Positions 34,748-44,172 of a stretch of DNA of 64,000 nucleotides are shown here, piece by piece. Both the position numbers and the translations under genes were made by a program. Within the stretch, counting starts at the first letter, position 1, and the number at the start of each line of letters is the position of its first letter. The notes below the pieces were generated by a model. It saw only the letters and a program-made list of their open reading frames with translations. It had not been told where the DNA came from and ran no database searches. Location of the stretch: assembly GCA_009841225.1 (NCBI GenBank), contig VXMF01000018.1, positions 98,893 to 162,892 on the forward strand, read 5' to 3'. Source of the DNA: Terriglobia bacterium. GTDB lineage: Bacteria > Acidobacteriota > Terriglobia > Bryobacterales > UBA6623.

Positions 34748-36022
34748 ATGCTTCGCATCGTCTCCAGCCGGGACCGAGAGGCAGTCGAGCAACTCCTGCG
34801 GGGCCGCGCCGAACGGCTCGACGAGGCGCAGCGAGTCGTCGAGCCGATCATTCAAGCGATTCGCGAGCGCGGCGACGATGCGCTGCGCGAGTATGCGCGA
34901 AGGCTGGACGGCCTCCCCGGCGAGTCGGTCCGCGTGCCGCCGGGACGCATCGCGGAAGCGCGGGCCGGCTTGGCTCCGGACTTCGCAGACGCCGTCTCGT
35001 TCGCCAGCGAGCGGATCCGCGCCTACGCACAGCGCCAGATGCCGCTGGAATGGATGGAGGCTGCGGGTCCCGGCATCGAACTGGGCCAGTTGGTGCGGCC
35101 GCTGGCAGCGGTGGGAACCTACATTCCCGGAGGGCGCTACCCGTTGCCATCCACAATCATGATGACGGCGGTCCCGGCAATGGTCGCGGGAGTCGAGCGG
35201 ATCGCGGTCGCTTCCCCAAGGCCCTCGGTCGAAACGCTGGGCACGGCGGCCCTGCTGGGACTGGACGAGGTCTATGCCATTGGCGGCGCGCAAGCTATCG
35301 CCGCCTTCGCCTTCGGAACGCAGTCGATTCCCAAGGTGGACAGGATCGTGGGTCCGGGAAACGCCTATGTCGCGGCGGCCAAGAAGCTGGTGGCCGGCGA
35401 GACCGGCATTGACTTCGTGGCCGGACCGACGGAAATCGTGCTGGTCTTCGACGAGGGCGATCCGCGGGCGCTCGCCTCGGACATGCTGGCCCAAGCCGAG
35501 CACGATGTGGACGCAGCCGCGATCTTGCTGACGCCGTCACGACGGCTGGCCGAAGCGGTGGCCAGGCAGGTAGCGCTACAGATCCAGACGCTGCCGACCC
35601 GCGAGGTCGCCGCCAGGGCGATCCGCGACAACAGCGCCGCGGTCGTGACAGACGGCCTCGCAGAGGCGTGCGAGCTGTCCAACCGCATCGCCCCAGAGCA
35701 CTTGGCGATCAGCGAGTCCGTGCCTTTGGAGCAAGTGCGGCACGCCGGCAGCGTGTTCGTGGGCCGTTGGAGCCCCGAAGCGGCCGGGGACTACGCGGCC
35801 GGGCCGAACCATGTTCTCCCGACCAGCGGCAGCGCCCGCCTGCGGGGCGGGCTCAGCGTGCTCGACTACGTCAAGATCGTATCAGTGCAGAAGCTGACCG
35901 AAGCCGGGCTGGCGACGCTGGCCCCGGCCGCCACGGCGCTGGCGCGCGCCGAGGGGCTGGAAGCGCACGCCCGCTCGATCGAGAGCCGCACGGGCGCGCC
36001 GGGGGGATCGCCCGGTGCCTAG
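34748..36022 (+). CDS. hisD: Histidinol dehydrogenase
   Basis: A 424-residue zinc enzyme oxidising histidinol to histidine with 2 NAD+. The markers GTYIPGGRYPLPSTIMMTAV, VGPGNAYVAAAKKLVAGETG, the zinc-site QAEHDVDAAAILLT and the catalytic NRIAPEHLAI are intact. It lies 16 bp after hisI and overlaps hisC by 8 bases. Confidence 0.96.
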   Translation: MLRIVSSRDREAVEQLLRGRAERLDEAQRVVEPIIQAIRERGDDALREYARRLDGLPGESVRVPPGRIAEARAGLAPDFADAVSFASERIRAYAQRQMPLEWMEAAGPGIELGQLVRPLAAVGTYIPGGRYPLPSTIMMTAVPAMVAGVERIAVASPRPSVETLGTAALLGLDEVYAIGGAQAIAAFAFGTQSIPKVDRIVGPGNAYVAAAKKLVAGETGIDFVAGPTEIVLVFDEGDPRALASDMLAQAEHDVDAAAILLTPSRRLAEAVARQVALQIQTLPTREVAARAIRDNSAAVVTDGLAEACELSNRIAPEHLAISESVPLEQVRHAGSVFVGRWSPEAAGDYAAGPNHVLPTSGSARLRGGLSVLDYVKIVSVQKLTEAGLATLAPAATALARAEGLEAHARSIESRTGAPGGSPGA

Positions 36023-37076
36023 GCCTCCGACACCGCGCCGGGCCGTGCGCGAGATGGACCCGTACAACCCGCCCTTGGAGGGCCGCGGCGAAAAGCTGCG
36101 GCTGGATTTCAACGAGAACGTAGCGGGCTGCTCGCCCAAGGTGCTGGACGTGCTGAGGACCGCAGCGAGCCGCGGCTTCGTGGCCACCTACCCGGAATAC
36201 GCCGAGGCGAGGCGCAGGCTTGGAGCCCACCTGGGCGTGGATGCCGACCAAGTGATCATCGGCGCGGGCACGGACGAGGTGATCAACGCGGTGATGCATG
36301 CTTACGTGGACCCGGGCGACGAGGTCATCATTCCTACGCCCTCGTTCAGCATGTTCAAGTTCTACGCGCAGTTGGTCGGCGGGGTGCCGGTCTCGGTGCC
36401 GTACAGGCAGCCTGATCTTGGATTCCCAGTCAGCGAATTGCTTGCAGCGATCGGCAAGCGGACACGGGCGATCTGCATCGCGTCTCCCAATAACCCGACC
36501 GGCGGCGTGCTCGGCCGAGAGCAGGCGGAACAGATTCTCGGAGCTGCGAATGACTGCGCGGTTCTCATCGACGAAGCCTACTTCGACTTTCACGGCGAGA
36601 CGGTCGTCGGGCTGATAGAGGACTGGCCGAATCTGTTCGTGGCTCGCACGTTTTCCAAGGCCTACGGCATGGCCGGCCTGCGGGTGGGCGTGCTCGCATC
36701 CCAGTTGGGCAATATCGCCATCGCGAGGAAGGGTCAGTCGCCGTATGGCGTGAACTCGCTCGCGATTCGCTGCGCCCTGGCCGCGATCGAGGACGAGGGC
36801 TACGTCCGGGAGTACGTTCGGCAAGTGCTGCAGGCCCGCGAGCTGCTCTGCGCGGCGCTTGAGGAGTTGCAGGTCCGATACTGGCCGAGCCGCGCCAACT
36901 TCGTCCTCTTCGAGGTTGGCGACGCAGCGGCGGAAGTGTGCGATGCGCTGTCCGACCGTGGCATCCTGATCCGCAATCAATCCCGGCACATCCCCGGAGC
37001 GGTGCGCGTCACGGTCGGGCCGCTCGAGGTCACCGTGCGATTCATCGCCGCCCTGCGAGAGGTGCTCGGGCGATGA
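36015..37076 (+). CDS. hisC: Histidinol-phosphate aminotransferase
   Basis: A 353-residue PLP enzyme of fold type I converting imidazole-acetol phosphate to histidinol phosphate. The N-terminal KLRLDFNENVAGCSPKVLD, the substrate/PLP segments ASPNNPTGGVLGREQAE and LIDEAYFDF, and the Schiff-base Lys K215 in RTFSKAYGMAGLRVGVL are present. It starts within the hisD end at a GTG and its TGA overlaps the next gene. Confidence 0.95.
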   Translation: MPRPPTPRRAVREMDPYNPPLEGRGEKLRLDFNENVAGCSPKVLDVLRTAASRGFVATYPEYAEARRRLGAHLGVDADQVIIGAGTDEVINAVMHAYVDPGDEVIIPTPSFSMFKFYAQLVGGVPVSVPYRQPDLGFPVSELLAAIGKRTRAICIASPNNPTGGVLGREQAEQILGAANDCAVLIDEAYFDFHGETVVGLIEDWPNLFVARTFSKAYGMAGLRVGVLASQLGNIAIARKGQSPYGVNSLAIRCALAAIEDEGYVREYVRQVLQARELLCAALEELQVRYWPSRANFVLFEVGDAAAEVCDALSDRGILIRNQSRHIPGAVRVTVGPLEVTVRFIAALREVLGR

Positions 37077-37750
37077 CAGAGCGAATGCTGGTATTCGATA
37101 TGGACGGCGTGCTGGTAGACCCGACCCAGACCTTTCGGCGGGCGCTGATCGAGACGGTTCGGCATTTCTGCGGTCGCGAAATGTCGCAGGCGGACATTGT
37201 TCGCGTGAAGAACCGTGGCGGGTACAACGACGACTCGGATATCGCCATGCGGGCGATCCTGGAAGCGGGCGTGGACGCTGACGAGCGGGAAGTCCGGGAA
37301 TTCGGCCGCGAGTTGTACTGGGGCCGCGCCGGCGAGGGGTACATCCGCGACGAACGCTGGCTCGTGAGCTCGGGAACGCTTGAGAGGCTGGCCGCAAACC
37401 TACGGCTCGGCATCTTTACCGGCCGCGGCATGCGCTCGACGCAGCACACCCTGCGCCGCTTCTGCCCGCTGATAGAGTTCGATCCGATCGTCACGCACGA
37501 GCAAGTCGAGAAGCGCAAGCCTGCACCGGACGGGCTGCTCAGGATCGCCGCGGCCGTGCCCGGGGCCGAGATCGTGTTCGTGGGCGATAACGTCGACGAT
37601 TGCCGGGCCGCCCTGGGAGCGAGCGTGCGCTTCGTCGGCATCGCCTCGCCCGACACGCCCCGACACGACGAGACGCGCCGCCTGTTCGAGCAACTCGGGG
37701 CAGAAGCAGTGCTTGAAAGCGTGAACGACCTGGAGGACGTGCTGCAATGA
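37073..37750 (+). CDS. HAD-family phosphatase, likely histidinol-phosphatase
   Basis: A 225-residue HAD subfamily I hydrolase. The motifs are D9 and D11 in [10 protein letters not shown]116 in IFTGRGM, K148 in EKRKPAPDG and D172/D175-D176 in FVGDNVDDC. HisB here is dehydratase-only and no HisN or PHP-type phosphatase gene is present, so this protein is the natural candidate for dephosphorylating histidinol phosphate. A his-linked HAD subfamily is known in databases. The gene overlaps hisC (ATGA) and hisB by 4 bases. The activity is inferred from context. Confidence 0.8.
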   Translation: MTERMLVFDMDGVLVDPTQTFRRALIETVRHFCGREMSQADIVRVKNRGGYNDDSDIAMRAILEAGVDADEREVREFGRELYWGRAGEGYIRDERWLVSSGTLERLAANLRLGIFTGRGMRSTQHTLRRFCPLIEFDPIVTHEQVEKRKPAPDGLLRIAAAVPGAEIVFVGDNVDDCRAALGASVRFVGIASPDTPRHDETRRLFEQLGAEAVLESVNDLEDVLQ

Positions 37751-38352
37751 CGCCACGCAAGGCGCAAGTTGAGCGCAACACCAAAGAGACCCGCATCCGG
37801 GCCGATCTCAACATCGACGGCAGCGGCCGGTACGAGATCCGGACCGGGATTCGCTTCTTCGATCACATGCTGGAGTCGTTCGCCCGTCACGGAGGCTTCG
37901 ACCTGACGCTGAGGGCGGACGGGGATTTGGACGTGGACCAGCACCACACCGTCGAGGACTGCGGCATAGTCCTGGGCCAGGCGTTCGCGTCTGCGCTCGG
38001 AGACAAGGTAGGCATCCTGCGCAGCGGGTATTTCCTGATGCCCATGGATGAATCGCTCGCGGCAGCCGCGGTGGACCTGAGCGGACGCCCGGCCCTCGTA
38101 TACCAGGCACCGGCCCGCTTCCGCTTGGTCGGCGACCTGCAAGTCGAGCTCTTGCACGACTTCTTCGACGGTTTCGTGTCGCATTGCGGCGCCAACCTGC
38201 ATCTGCGGATCCTGTACGGACGATCGAGCCACCACCGCGTCGAAGCGCTGTTCAAGTGCTGGGCCAAGGCCATGCGCTTCGCCTGCTCGCGGGACGCGCG
38301 ACTCAAGGACCAGCTTCCGAGCACCAAGGGCGTGCTGGCGAAAGGGGCCTGA
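37747..38352 (+). CDS. hisB: Imidazoleglycerol-phosphate dehydratase
   Basis: A 201-residue single-function HisB. The diagnostic metal-binding repeats are [53 protein letters not shown] and the [16 protein letters not shown] tail. It lacks the N-terminal phosphatase domain of enterobacterial HisB, which makes the separate HAD gene just upstream relevant. It is followed after one base by hisH. Confidence 0.96.
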   Translation: MTPRKAQVERNTKETRIRADLNIDGSGRYEIRTGIRFFDHMLESFARHGGFDLTLRADGDLDVDQHHTVEDCGIVLGQAFASALGDKVGILRSGYFLMPMDESLAAAAVDLSGRPALVYQAPARFRLVGDLQVELLHDFFDGFVSHCGANLHLRILYGRSSHHRVEALFKCWAKAMRFACSRDARLKDQLPSTKGVLAKGA

Positions 38353-38353
38353 A

Positions 38354-38965
38354 GTGACCGCGGTGTTCGATTACGGAGCCGGAAACCTACGCTCGGTTGC
38401 CAACACGCTGGAGAGCGTGGCAGCACCGTTCCGCATCGTCTCTGATGCAGCCGGGCTCGAGTCCGCGGCCCGCATCATCCTGCCGGGAGTCGGCCACTAC
38501 GGCCAGTTGCTGCGATCCTTGGACCGCCTGCGAGTGCGCGAGACGCTGCGCGAGCGGATCGCGGCCGGAGTGCCGTTCCTCGGAATCTGTCTCGGACTGC
38601 AAGCCCTGTTCGACAGCAGCGAGGAGGCGCCCGAGCGAGGGCTGGGAATCTATCCGGGCCGCGTGGTGCGCTTTCCATCGGACGCGCGCGTGCCGCACAT
38701 GGGCTGGAATCGTCTCGAAGTGCAGGGCGAATCGCTGCTGCTGCGCGAGATCGGGGCGGAGCCATACGTGTACTTCGCCAACAGCTACTACGTGCCCGCG
38801 TCCGACGCGGGCGGACACGCTGCCGCGCTATGCAGCTATGCGGAGAGGAGGTTCTGCGCCGCTCTCGAACGCCGCAACGTATTCGGCGTGCAATTCCACC
38901 CGGAGAAGTCCGGACCTCTCGGGCAGCGCATCGTGCGCAACTTCCTAGAAGCCGGGCCATGCTGA
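38354..38965 (+). CDS. hisH: Imidazole glycerol phosphate synthase glutaminase subunit
   Basis: A 203-residue class I glutamine amidotransferase. The nucleophile C79 sits in [17 protein letters not shown] and the His-Glu pair in [15 protein letters not shown]. It supplies ammonia to HisF. It starts at a GTG one base after hisB and shares ATGCTGA with the hisF start. Confidence 0.95.
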   Translation: MTAVFDYGAGNLRSVANTLESVAAPFRIVSDAAGLESAARIILPGVGHYGQLLRSLDRLRVRETLRERIAAGVPFLGICLGLQALFDSSEEAPERGLGIYPGRVVRFPSDARVPHMGWNRLEVQGESLLLREIGAEPYVYFANSYYVPASDAGGHAAALCSYAERRFCAALERRNVFGVQFHPEKSGPLGQRIVRNFLEAGPC

Positions 38966-39738
38966 CCAAACGCATCATCCCCTGCCTCGACGTCACGGGA
39001 GGCCGGGTGGTCAAGGGCGTGAACTTTGTCGGACTGCAGGACGCCGGCGACCCCGTCGAGCTCAGCGCGCGCTACAACGAGGACGGTGCCGACGAGCTGG
39101 TGTTCTTGGACATCACCGCATCGAGCGATCATCGCGACACGATGGTGGACGTGGTGCTGCGGACGGCTCGCAAGGTGTTTATCCCATTGACTGTCGGGGG
39201 AGGGATTCGATCCGTCGCCGATGCGCGCAAGATCCTGATGGCCGGGGCGGACAAGGTCTCGGTGAACACGGCCGCCGTGGAGCGCCCCGGGCTGATACGG
39301 GAACTGTCCGAGGAATTCGGAGCGCAAGCAGTGGTGCTGGCGATCGATGCCCGGCGCCAAGGGCCGGGGCGCTGGAGTGTCAACACCTACGGCGGCCGCA
39401 GGGACACCGGCATTGACGCTGTCGGATGGGCCCAGGAGGGCGAGTCCACGGGAGCGGGCGAAATCCTGCTGACTTCGATGGATGCGGACGGGACCAAGGA
39501 TGGCTTCGACTGCGAGCTGACCCGCAGCATCGCGGAGGCAACGCGCATACCGGTCATTGCCAGTGGCGGCGGCGGCGTGCCGCGGGACTTCGTGGACGTT
39601 CTGACAGAGGGCTGCGCAGACGCGGCACTGGCAGCCTCGATCTTTCACTACGGCACGTACACGTCAAACGGTTTGAAGGGCATCCTCGCAAAGGCAGGGA
39701 TTCCGGTGCGCCTGCTGGAGCAAGTCGAGAAGAGTTGA
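38959..39738 (+). CDS. hisF: Imidazole glycerol phosphate synthase cyclase subunit
   Basis: A 259-residue (beta/alpha)8 barrel that forms imidazole glycerol phosphate and AICAR with HisH. Catalytic D11 is in [18 protein letters not shown] and D130 in VVLAIDARR; phosphate loops include [14 protein letters not shown] and [13 protein letters not shown] chose the ATG at 38959, which begins the conserved core; the longer upstream frame lies inside hisH. Confidence 0.96.
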   Translation: MLTKRIIPCLDVTGGRVVKGVNFVGLQDAGDPVELSARYNEDGADELVFLDITASSDHRDTMVDVVLRTARKVFIPLTVGGGIRSVADARKILMAGADKVSVNTAAVERPGLIRELSEEFGAQAVVLAIDARRQGPGRWSVNTYGGRRDTGIDAVGWAQEGESTGAGEILLTSMDADGTKDGFDCELTRSIAEATRIPVIASGGGGVPRDFVDVLTEGCADAALAASIFHYGTYTSNGLKGILAKAGIPVRLLEQVEKS

Positions 39739-39856
39739 GTGCAATGCGATCCGGACCGGCGGCGCGGTGCTACGCCAGCAGCCTTCGTGGCCTCGGCGGG
39801 TTTGGATAAGCTGGAACCTGTTTCGGCCGCAGGCCGAGCAGAGTGCGCACCGCATC

Positions 39857-40579
39857 ATGATCATTCCCTGTATCGACCTGATGGATGGAAAGGTCGTCCA
39901 GCTCGTCCGCGGCCGGGAGAAGGCCCTTGAGGGCGAATCTCCCGACACCATGCTGGAGCGCTTTTCGGCGTTCCCGGTCATCCAGGTCATCGATCTGGAC
40001 CAAGCGATCGGGCAGGGTTCGAACCTGCCCATCGTGCGGCGCATCGCCGGCCGAGCCCGCACCTGGGTAGGTGGTGGCGTCAGGTCTCTGGAACGTGCCG
40101 AAGACCTGGTCCGCAGCGGTGCCGAGCGGGTCATCGTCGGCACTGCCGCCTTTTGCGACAACGGCCCGAACAGCGATTTCCTCGAGGCGCTAGCCCGCAG
40201 CATCGGGCCCGAGAGACTGATCGTTTCGTTGGATTCCATGAACGGCCGCATCGTCATCAGGGGCTGGCGCGAATCCACGGCCCTCACGGCCGAAGAGGTC
40301 ATTTCCCGCTTTGAGCCGTACTGCGGCGCGTTCCTGTGCACCTATGTCGACAAAGAGGGCACGCTGCAGGGAACTGACTTGGAGTGGTACCGCCGGTTGC
40401 GGGCGGCAACGGACCACGAGATCACGGCCGCGGGGGGGATCGCCAGCATTTCGGAGATCCGCGCGCTTGTCGATATCGGAGTGCATGCGGCTCTGGGCAT
40501 GGCGGTCTATACCGGGCACCTAAAGCTTGACGAACTGGCCGAGCTGCAGCGCCTGAGTGCCGGCTCGGCAGCTCGCTGA
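39857..40579 (+). CDS. hisA: HisA-type ProFAR isomerase
   Basis: A 240-residue (beta/alpha)8 barrel. MIIPCIDLMDGKVVQLVRG starts the protein with D7, ARTWVGGGVRSLERAEDLV and SGAERVIVGTAAFC give the phosphate loops, and D126 in IVSLDSMNGRI is the second catalytic Asp. The sequence is divergent from enterobacterial HisA and nearer the branch found in other phyla. It sits 118 bp after hisF; the intervening DNA keeps one frame open from 39767 but shows no conserved residues, so I start at 39857. It ends the his operon. Confidence 0.9.
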   Translation: MIIPCIDLMDGKVVQLVRGREKALEGESPDTMLERFSAFPVIQVIDLDQAIGQGSNLPIVRRIAGRARTWVGGGVRSLERAEDLVRSGAERVIVGTAAFCDNGPNSDFLEALARSIGPERLIVSLDSMNGRIVIRGWRESTALTAEEVISRFEPYCGAFLCTYVDKEGTLQGTDLEWYRRLRAATDHEITAAGGIASISEIRALVDIGVHAALGMAVYTGHLKLDELAELQRLSAGSAAR

Positions 40580-40721
40580 TCCGGCCGTGCCAACCCGGGT
40601 TAGAGGCCACAGCGCCGCCCTGTCACGATGTTCGTCCGATTGTCGTAACCTGAATTGCTACAGTTGCGCCTAAATGCTTGGAGCAAACAACACAGGCGCC
40701 GCTCGCAACGGCTGCCCCTGA
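40580..40721. other. 142-bp upstream region of the ECF sigma operon
   Basis: A GTAACC sequence at 40645-40650 resembles the AAC-type -35 element used by many ECF sigma factors, which often transcribe their own gene. No convincing matching -10 was found 16-17 bp downstream, so this is a weak hint of autoregulation. Confidence 0.25.
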
Positions 40722-41339
40722 ATGCTGGTTGAACCCGAGACGATCAAGAAGGCTCAGTCGGGCGACGACGAGGCCTTCGGCGAGATCATCCGCGCGTACA
40801 GGAAGCGAATTCTGGGCACGGTTTACAGGATGATCAGTCGCGGGGACGACGTCGAAGATGTCGGGCAGGAGGTATTTGTCCGACTCTACGACTCGATCAG
40901 CCAGCTCAGGACGCCGCAGGTGTTCGAGCCGTGGCTCTACCGCCTGACCGTCAACGCCTGCTACGACTACCTGCGCCGCAAGCGCAGGGAGATCGATGTC
41001 AGGATGGCGGACTTGAGCGAGGAGCAGATCGTTGCGATCGACGCTGCGTTGAGCGGACGGAGGGCGATCGACGACAGTCACAAGGCAGGCGCCAAGGAGC
41101 TGCTGGAGGTGGTGCTTGGCCGGGTTTCGAAAGAGGACCGGCTCTTGCTCGTACTCAAGGAAATCGAGGGCCTGTCCCTCAAGGAGTTGAGCAGCGTGTA
41201 CAAGGTCAACACCAACGTCCTCAAGGTGCGGCTCTTCCGCGCCCGCAAGCGGGCGCTGAAAGCGTACGGAAAGATCACCGAAGAAGCCAGCCAACGCTTG
41301 GCGCAAACGGAGGGAGCCAGACATGAAGACCAGCCATGA
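40722..41339 (+). CDS. ECF-type RNA polymerase sigma factor
   Basis: A 205-residue group IV sigma factor. Region 2 runs from about 10 to 80 (DDEAFGEIIRAYRKRILGTV, VEDVGQEVFVRLYDSI, PWLYRLTVNACYDYLRRKRR), and region 4 from about 130 to 185 (DRLLLVLKEIEGLSLKELSS, then a helix-turn-helix ending NVLKVRLFRARKRAL). It overlaps the next gene, a one-helix membrane protein, by 17 bases. That order suggests control by that protein as an anti-sigma factor. Confidence 0.92.
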   Translation: MLVEPETIKKAQSGDDEAFGEIIRAYRKRILGTVYRMISRGDDVEDVGQEVFVRLYDSISQLRTPQVFEPWLYRLTVNACYDYLRRKRREIDVRMADLSEEQIVAIDAALSGRRAIDDSHKAGAKELLEVVLGRVSKEDRLLLVLKEIEGLSLKELSSVYKVNTNVLKVRLFRARKRALKAYGKITEEASQRLAQTEGARHEDQP

Positions 41340-41667
41340 CGAGCTATTGGATCGCTTGTTCTCCGTCTACCGCGAGATGATGGTGGCTTTTGAACCCGGC
41401 CCCTCATTCGTCGCCGAAGTCTGGGACACGATCAGGACCCGGAACGAGGAACAGAGCGGCTGGGCCGCCGACCTAGTCGCGTGGGCCCCGCGTCTGGCGC
41501 TCTCGGCAGTGGCCATCGCCGGCCTGCTGGTCGGCTTCCACTGGACGCAGGCCAGCCAGCGTGACGAGTCCGAGTTGCTCAACGCGACCTATGTGGACAC
41601 GCTCGCGCTCGATTCCATGGACGAGCATGACGGCGCGGTGTGGGTGGTTGCCAGGTACGGTCAATGA
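41323..41667 (+). CDS. Small one-helix membrane protein, anti-sigma candidate
   Basis: A 114-residue protein: an acidic cytoplasmic-type N-terminus (ELLDRLFSVYREMMVAFEPG), one helix (LALSAVAIAGLLVGFHW) at about residues 64-82, and a short acidic tail outside. It has no zinc-finger HxxxCxxC motif, so it is not a standard ZAS anti-sigma factor. Size, topology and overlap with the sigma gene suggest a CnrY-like role; this is inference. Confidence 0.6.
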   Translation: MKTSHDELLDRLFSVYREMMVAFEPGPSFVAEVWDTIRTRNEEQSGWAADLVAWAPRLALSAVAIAGLLVGFHWTQASQRDESELLNATYVDTLALDSMDEHDGAVWVVARYGQ

Positions 41668-42083
41668 CGCTTCAGAAGCCTAAGAGGCGGGCGCTCCTCG
41701 CGCTCGCTTCAGTGTGCGTGGCCGGTGCGGCTCTCGGAGCTGCCGGGGTCTACTCGTACACGGTCCGCGGCGGCCCAGGCAGGAACCTCGCGCCCGCCGA
41801 GTACCGGATGCGCCTGCTCAACCACCTGACCGAGAATTTGGAACTCGATATTGAGCAGCGCGAGCAGATCGCCACAATCCTAGACGAAATCGGCGAGCGC
41901 TACCAGTCTGTCAGGGAAGCGATCGAGCCCGAACTGGAGGCGATCCGCCGCCAGCGCGCAGATCGCATCATGTCGGTGCTGTACGAAGACCAGCAGGTCA
42001 AGTACGAGAAGATTCTTGAGGAGCGCCGGCGCAGACGCGAACAAAGCCACGCCGACGCCCTCCGCCAGCTCCGCCGGCACTGA
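41664..42083 (+). CDS. Periplasmic CpxP/Spy/CnrX-like sensor or chaperone
   Basis: A 139-residue protein with an N-terminal export helix (ALLALASVCVAGAALGAAGV). The rest is charged helix: RMRLLNHLTENLELDIEQRE, ATILDEIGERYQSVREAIEP and then EEQ/Arg-rich segments. That pattern matches the LTXXQ/heavy-metal-sensor group (CpxP, Spy, ZraP, CnrX). No clear metal ligands (His/Met/Cys clusters) are visible. I chose the ATG at 41664, which overlaps the previous stop (ATGA). It may sense envelope stress for the sigma/anti-sigma pair. Confidence 0.65.
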   Translation: MTLQKPKRRALLALASVCVAGAALGAAGVYSYTVRGGPGRNLAPAEYRMRLLNHLTENLELDIEQREQIATILDEIGERYQSVREAIEPELEAIRRQRADRIMSVLYEDQQVKYEKILEERRRRREQSHADALRQLRRH

Positions 42084-42094
42084 GCCCGGCCGGG

Positions 42095-42514
42095 TCACAT
42101 TCGCTCGAGGTACTCGCGGAGCAACTCGCGTTCGCCCTCGTGAGCGAGTTCCTCAAGGGCTTCAGGCGGCTTGAGCCAGGCCATCTTGGCCACTTCCCTC
42201 GAGGGCCGGAACGCCCCTTCGGCGACGGCGAACATGTCGAAGTAGACGACGACCTTGGGCCTGTTGCCGACGTGATAGTGGAGCAGTCCGGCAAAGCCTG
42301 CGATCTCGGCCTCGCAGCCGGTCTCCTCGAGCACCTCGCGAACGGCCGCCTGCTCCCAGCCTTCCGCCGGATCCAGCTTGCCCTTGGGCAAACAGCACTC
42401 GCCAAGCACGTAGCGGTCCCGGTAGATTACCGCGAGCTCGCGACGGCCGCGATCTCGCCATACGATCCCGCCGGCCGCGCGGACAGGACCACCCGTCTTG
42501 GATCCGTTCGGCAT
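42095..42514 (-). CDS. Nudix hydrolase
   Basis: About 139-146 residues. A perfect Nudix box (G-x5-E-x7-RE-x2-EE-x-G) runs from GKLDPAEGW to VREVLEETG. The flanking AAGGIVWRDRGRRELAVIYR and the low-complexity-free core suggest an Ap4A- or MutT-like pyrophosphohydrolase; substrate unknown. An upstream Met at 42535 would overlap gpmI by 14 bases, so I used the second Met (MPNGSK, 42514). Confidence 0.88.
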   Translation of the reverse strand: MPNGSKTGGPVRAAGGIVWRDRGRRELAVIYRDRYVLGECCLPKGKLDPAEGWEQAAVREVLEETGCEAEIAGFAGLLHYHVGNRPKVVVYFDMFAVAEGAFRPSREVAKMAWLKPPEALEELAHEGERELLREYLERM

Positions 42515-42521
42515 GCGAGAG

Positions 42522-44063
42522 TCAGGCGCCCCCACGCAGGTCGCGGCCAGTCATTTCGGTCGGCTGTCCGACGCCAAGGCACCCCAGGATCGTGGGAGAG
42601 ATATCGCGCAGGGAACCCCCTTCCGAAAGCCGTCCGCGATAGTTGCCGGCCAAGATCAGCGGCACCGGGAACGTGGTGTGGTACGTGTGCGGGGCGCCGG
42701 TCTGCGGATCGACCATCAGGTCGGCGTTGCCGTGGTCGGCTGTCACGATCCACTGTCCGCCGCGGATCTTTAGCGCCTGCTCGATCCGACCCAGGCAGCT
42801 GTCAACAGTCTCGCAGGCGCGCACGGCGGCCTCGATCACACCCGTGTGCCCGACCATGTCGCCGTTGGCGAAATTGACCACGATGAGCTCGAACGAGCCG
42901 CTCTCGATGCCGCGCACGACCGCATCGCAGACGCCCGCAGCGCTCATCTCGGGTTGCAGGTCGTAGGTCGCCACCTTCGGCGACGGCACCAGCTCCCGCT
43001 CCTCGCCGTCATAGGGCTGTTCGCGGCCGCCGTTGAAGAAGTAGGTCACGTGGGGGTATTTCTCGGTCTCCGCCACGCGCAGGTTGCGCCAGCCTAGGTC
43101 CGCACAGAGCTCGCCGAGAATGCGATCGGGAAACTGCGGCTCGAGGACCACGTTGTACGGGTAGTCCTTCTCGTATCTCGTCATCGTTACGAACACGAGG
43201 GCCGTAGGCAGCCCGGACCGACTGATGCCCGCTAGCTGGGGATCGTTGAGTGCACTTGTCAGCTGCCGCGCCCGATCGGCTCGGAAATTGAAGAAGACGG
43301 CGGCCTCGCGGCTGCCGATCCGCCCGACCGGAGCGCCTTGGGCGTCTGTCACGACGATCGGTTCGATGAATTCATCGGTGACCCCGGCCGCATAGGAGAC
43401 CTCCAGGCCTGCTATGGGATCTTGGGTCCGGTGCCCCCGCCCGTCCAGTAACGCGCGCATGGCTCGCTCGGTCCGCTCCCAGCGCCGGTCTCGATCCATT
43501 GCGTAGTAGCGCCCGCAAACGGTGGCCAGGCGCCCGCAGCCCAAGCGCTGCATGAAGGCCAGCAGCTGAGCGACGTGGCCCGCTCCGCTCTGAGGAGGGG
43601 TGTCACGCCCGTCGGTGAAAGCGTGTACGAAGACATTCTCGACGTGCTGGCGCTTGGCCGCTTCCAGCAAGGCGTACAAGTGGCTGGCCTGGGAGTGGAC
43701 GCCGCCATCGCTGAGCAGCCCCATCAGGTGCAGCGCGCCGCCGTTGCGAGATCGGTCCCAAACCGAAGCCAAGGCCGGGTTGCGGTCGAACGCGCCGTCC
43801 TGCGCCATTTCGTCGATGCGGGTGATGTCCATCTGCACGATGCGCCCGGATCCGATGTTGAGGTGTCCGACTTCGCTGTTGCCCATCTGTCCCGCGGGCA
43901 GGCCCACATAGGGCCCGTCGGTGCGGATGTAGGTGTGCGGGTTCTCCGCCCAGAGGCGGTCGAACGTCGGCGTGCGCGCCATCGCGACCGCATTGTTGGC
44001 GGGGTCGGGGTTGTGGCCCCAACCGTCCATGATCGTCAGCACCAGTGGCTTGGAGGATCCCAT
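42522..44063 (-). CDS. gpmI: 2,3-bisphosphoglycerate-independent phosphoglycerate mutase
   Basis: A 513-residue enzyme interconverting 3- and 2-phosphoglycerate in glycolysis and gluconeogenesis. The alkaline-phosphatase-fold metal motif TIMDGWGHNPDPANNAVAM, the catalytic Ser S63 in QMGNSEVGHLNIGSG, HAFTDGRDTPPQSG, NFRADRARQL, NFANGDMVGHTGVIEAAVRA and ADHGNADLMVDPQTGAPHT are all present. The length is normal. Confidence 0.97.
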   Translation of the reverse strand: MGSSKPLVLTIMDGWGHNPDPANNAVAMARTPTFDRLWAENPHTYIRTDGPYVGLPAGQMGNSEVGHLNIGSGRIVQMDITRIDEMAQDGAFDRNPALASVWDRSRNGGALHLMGLLSDGGVHSQASHLYALLEAAKRQHVENVFVHAFTDGRDTPPQSGAGHVAQLLAFMQRLGCGRLATVCGRYYAMDRDRRWERTERAMRALLDGRGHRTQDPIAGLEVSYAAGVTDEFIEPIVVTDAQGAPVGRIGSREAAVFFNFRADRARQLTSALNDPQLAGISRSGLPTALVFVTMTRYEKDYPYNVVLEPQFPDRILGELCADLGWRNLRVAETEKYPHVTYFFNGGREQPYDGEERELVPSPKVATYDLQPEMSAAGVCDAVVRGIESGSFELIVVNFANGDMVGHTGVIEAAVRACETVDSCLGRIEQALKIRGGQWIVTADHGNADLMVDPQTGAPHTYHTTFPVPLILAGNYRGRLSEGGSLRDISPTILGCLGVGQPTEMTGRDLRGGA

Positions 44064-44172
44064 CGAGCCCCTTTGCCTCGATTATGCCCCAGTGCGGGTC
44101 GCGGACTTGGTCCGCTGCCTCGGGGGCCCAGGCGAGCGTTACGCTTGCGTTCCATCCATCGCGGGGACCGCG

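Noticed and set aside
40010..40035. tRNA T-arm-like GGTTCGAACC sequence
   Set aside because: It is a chance palindrome inside hisA codons, with no acceptor, D or anticodon arms around it.
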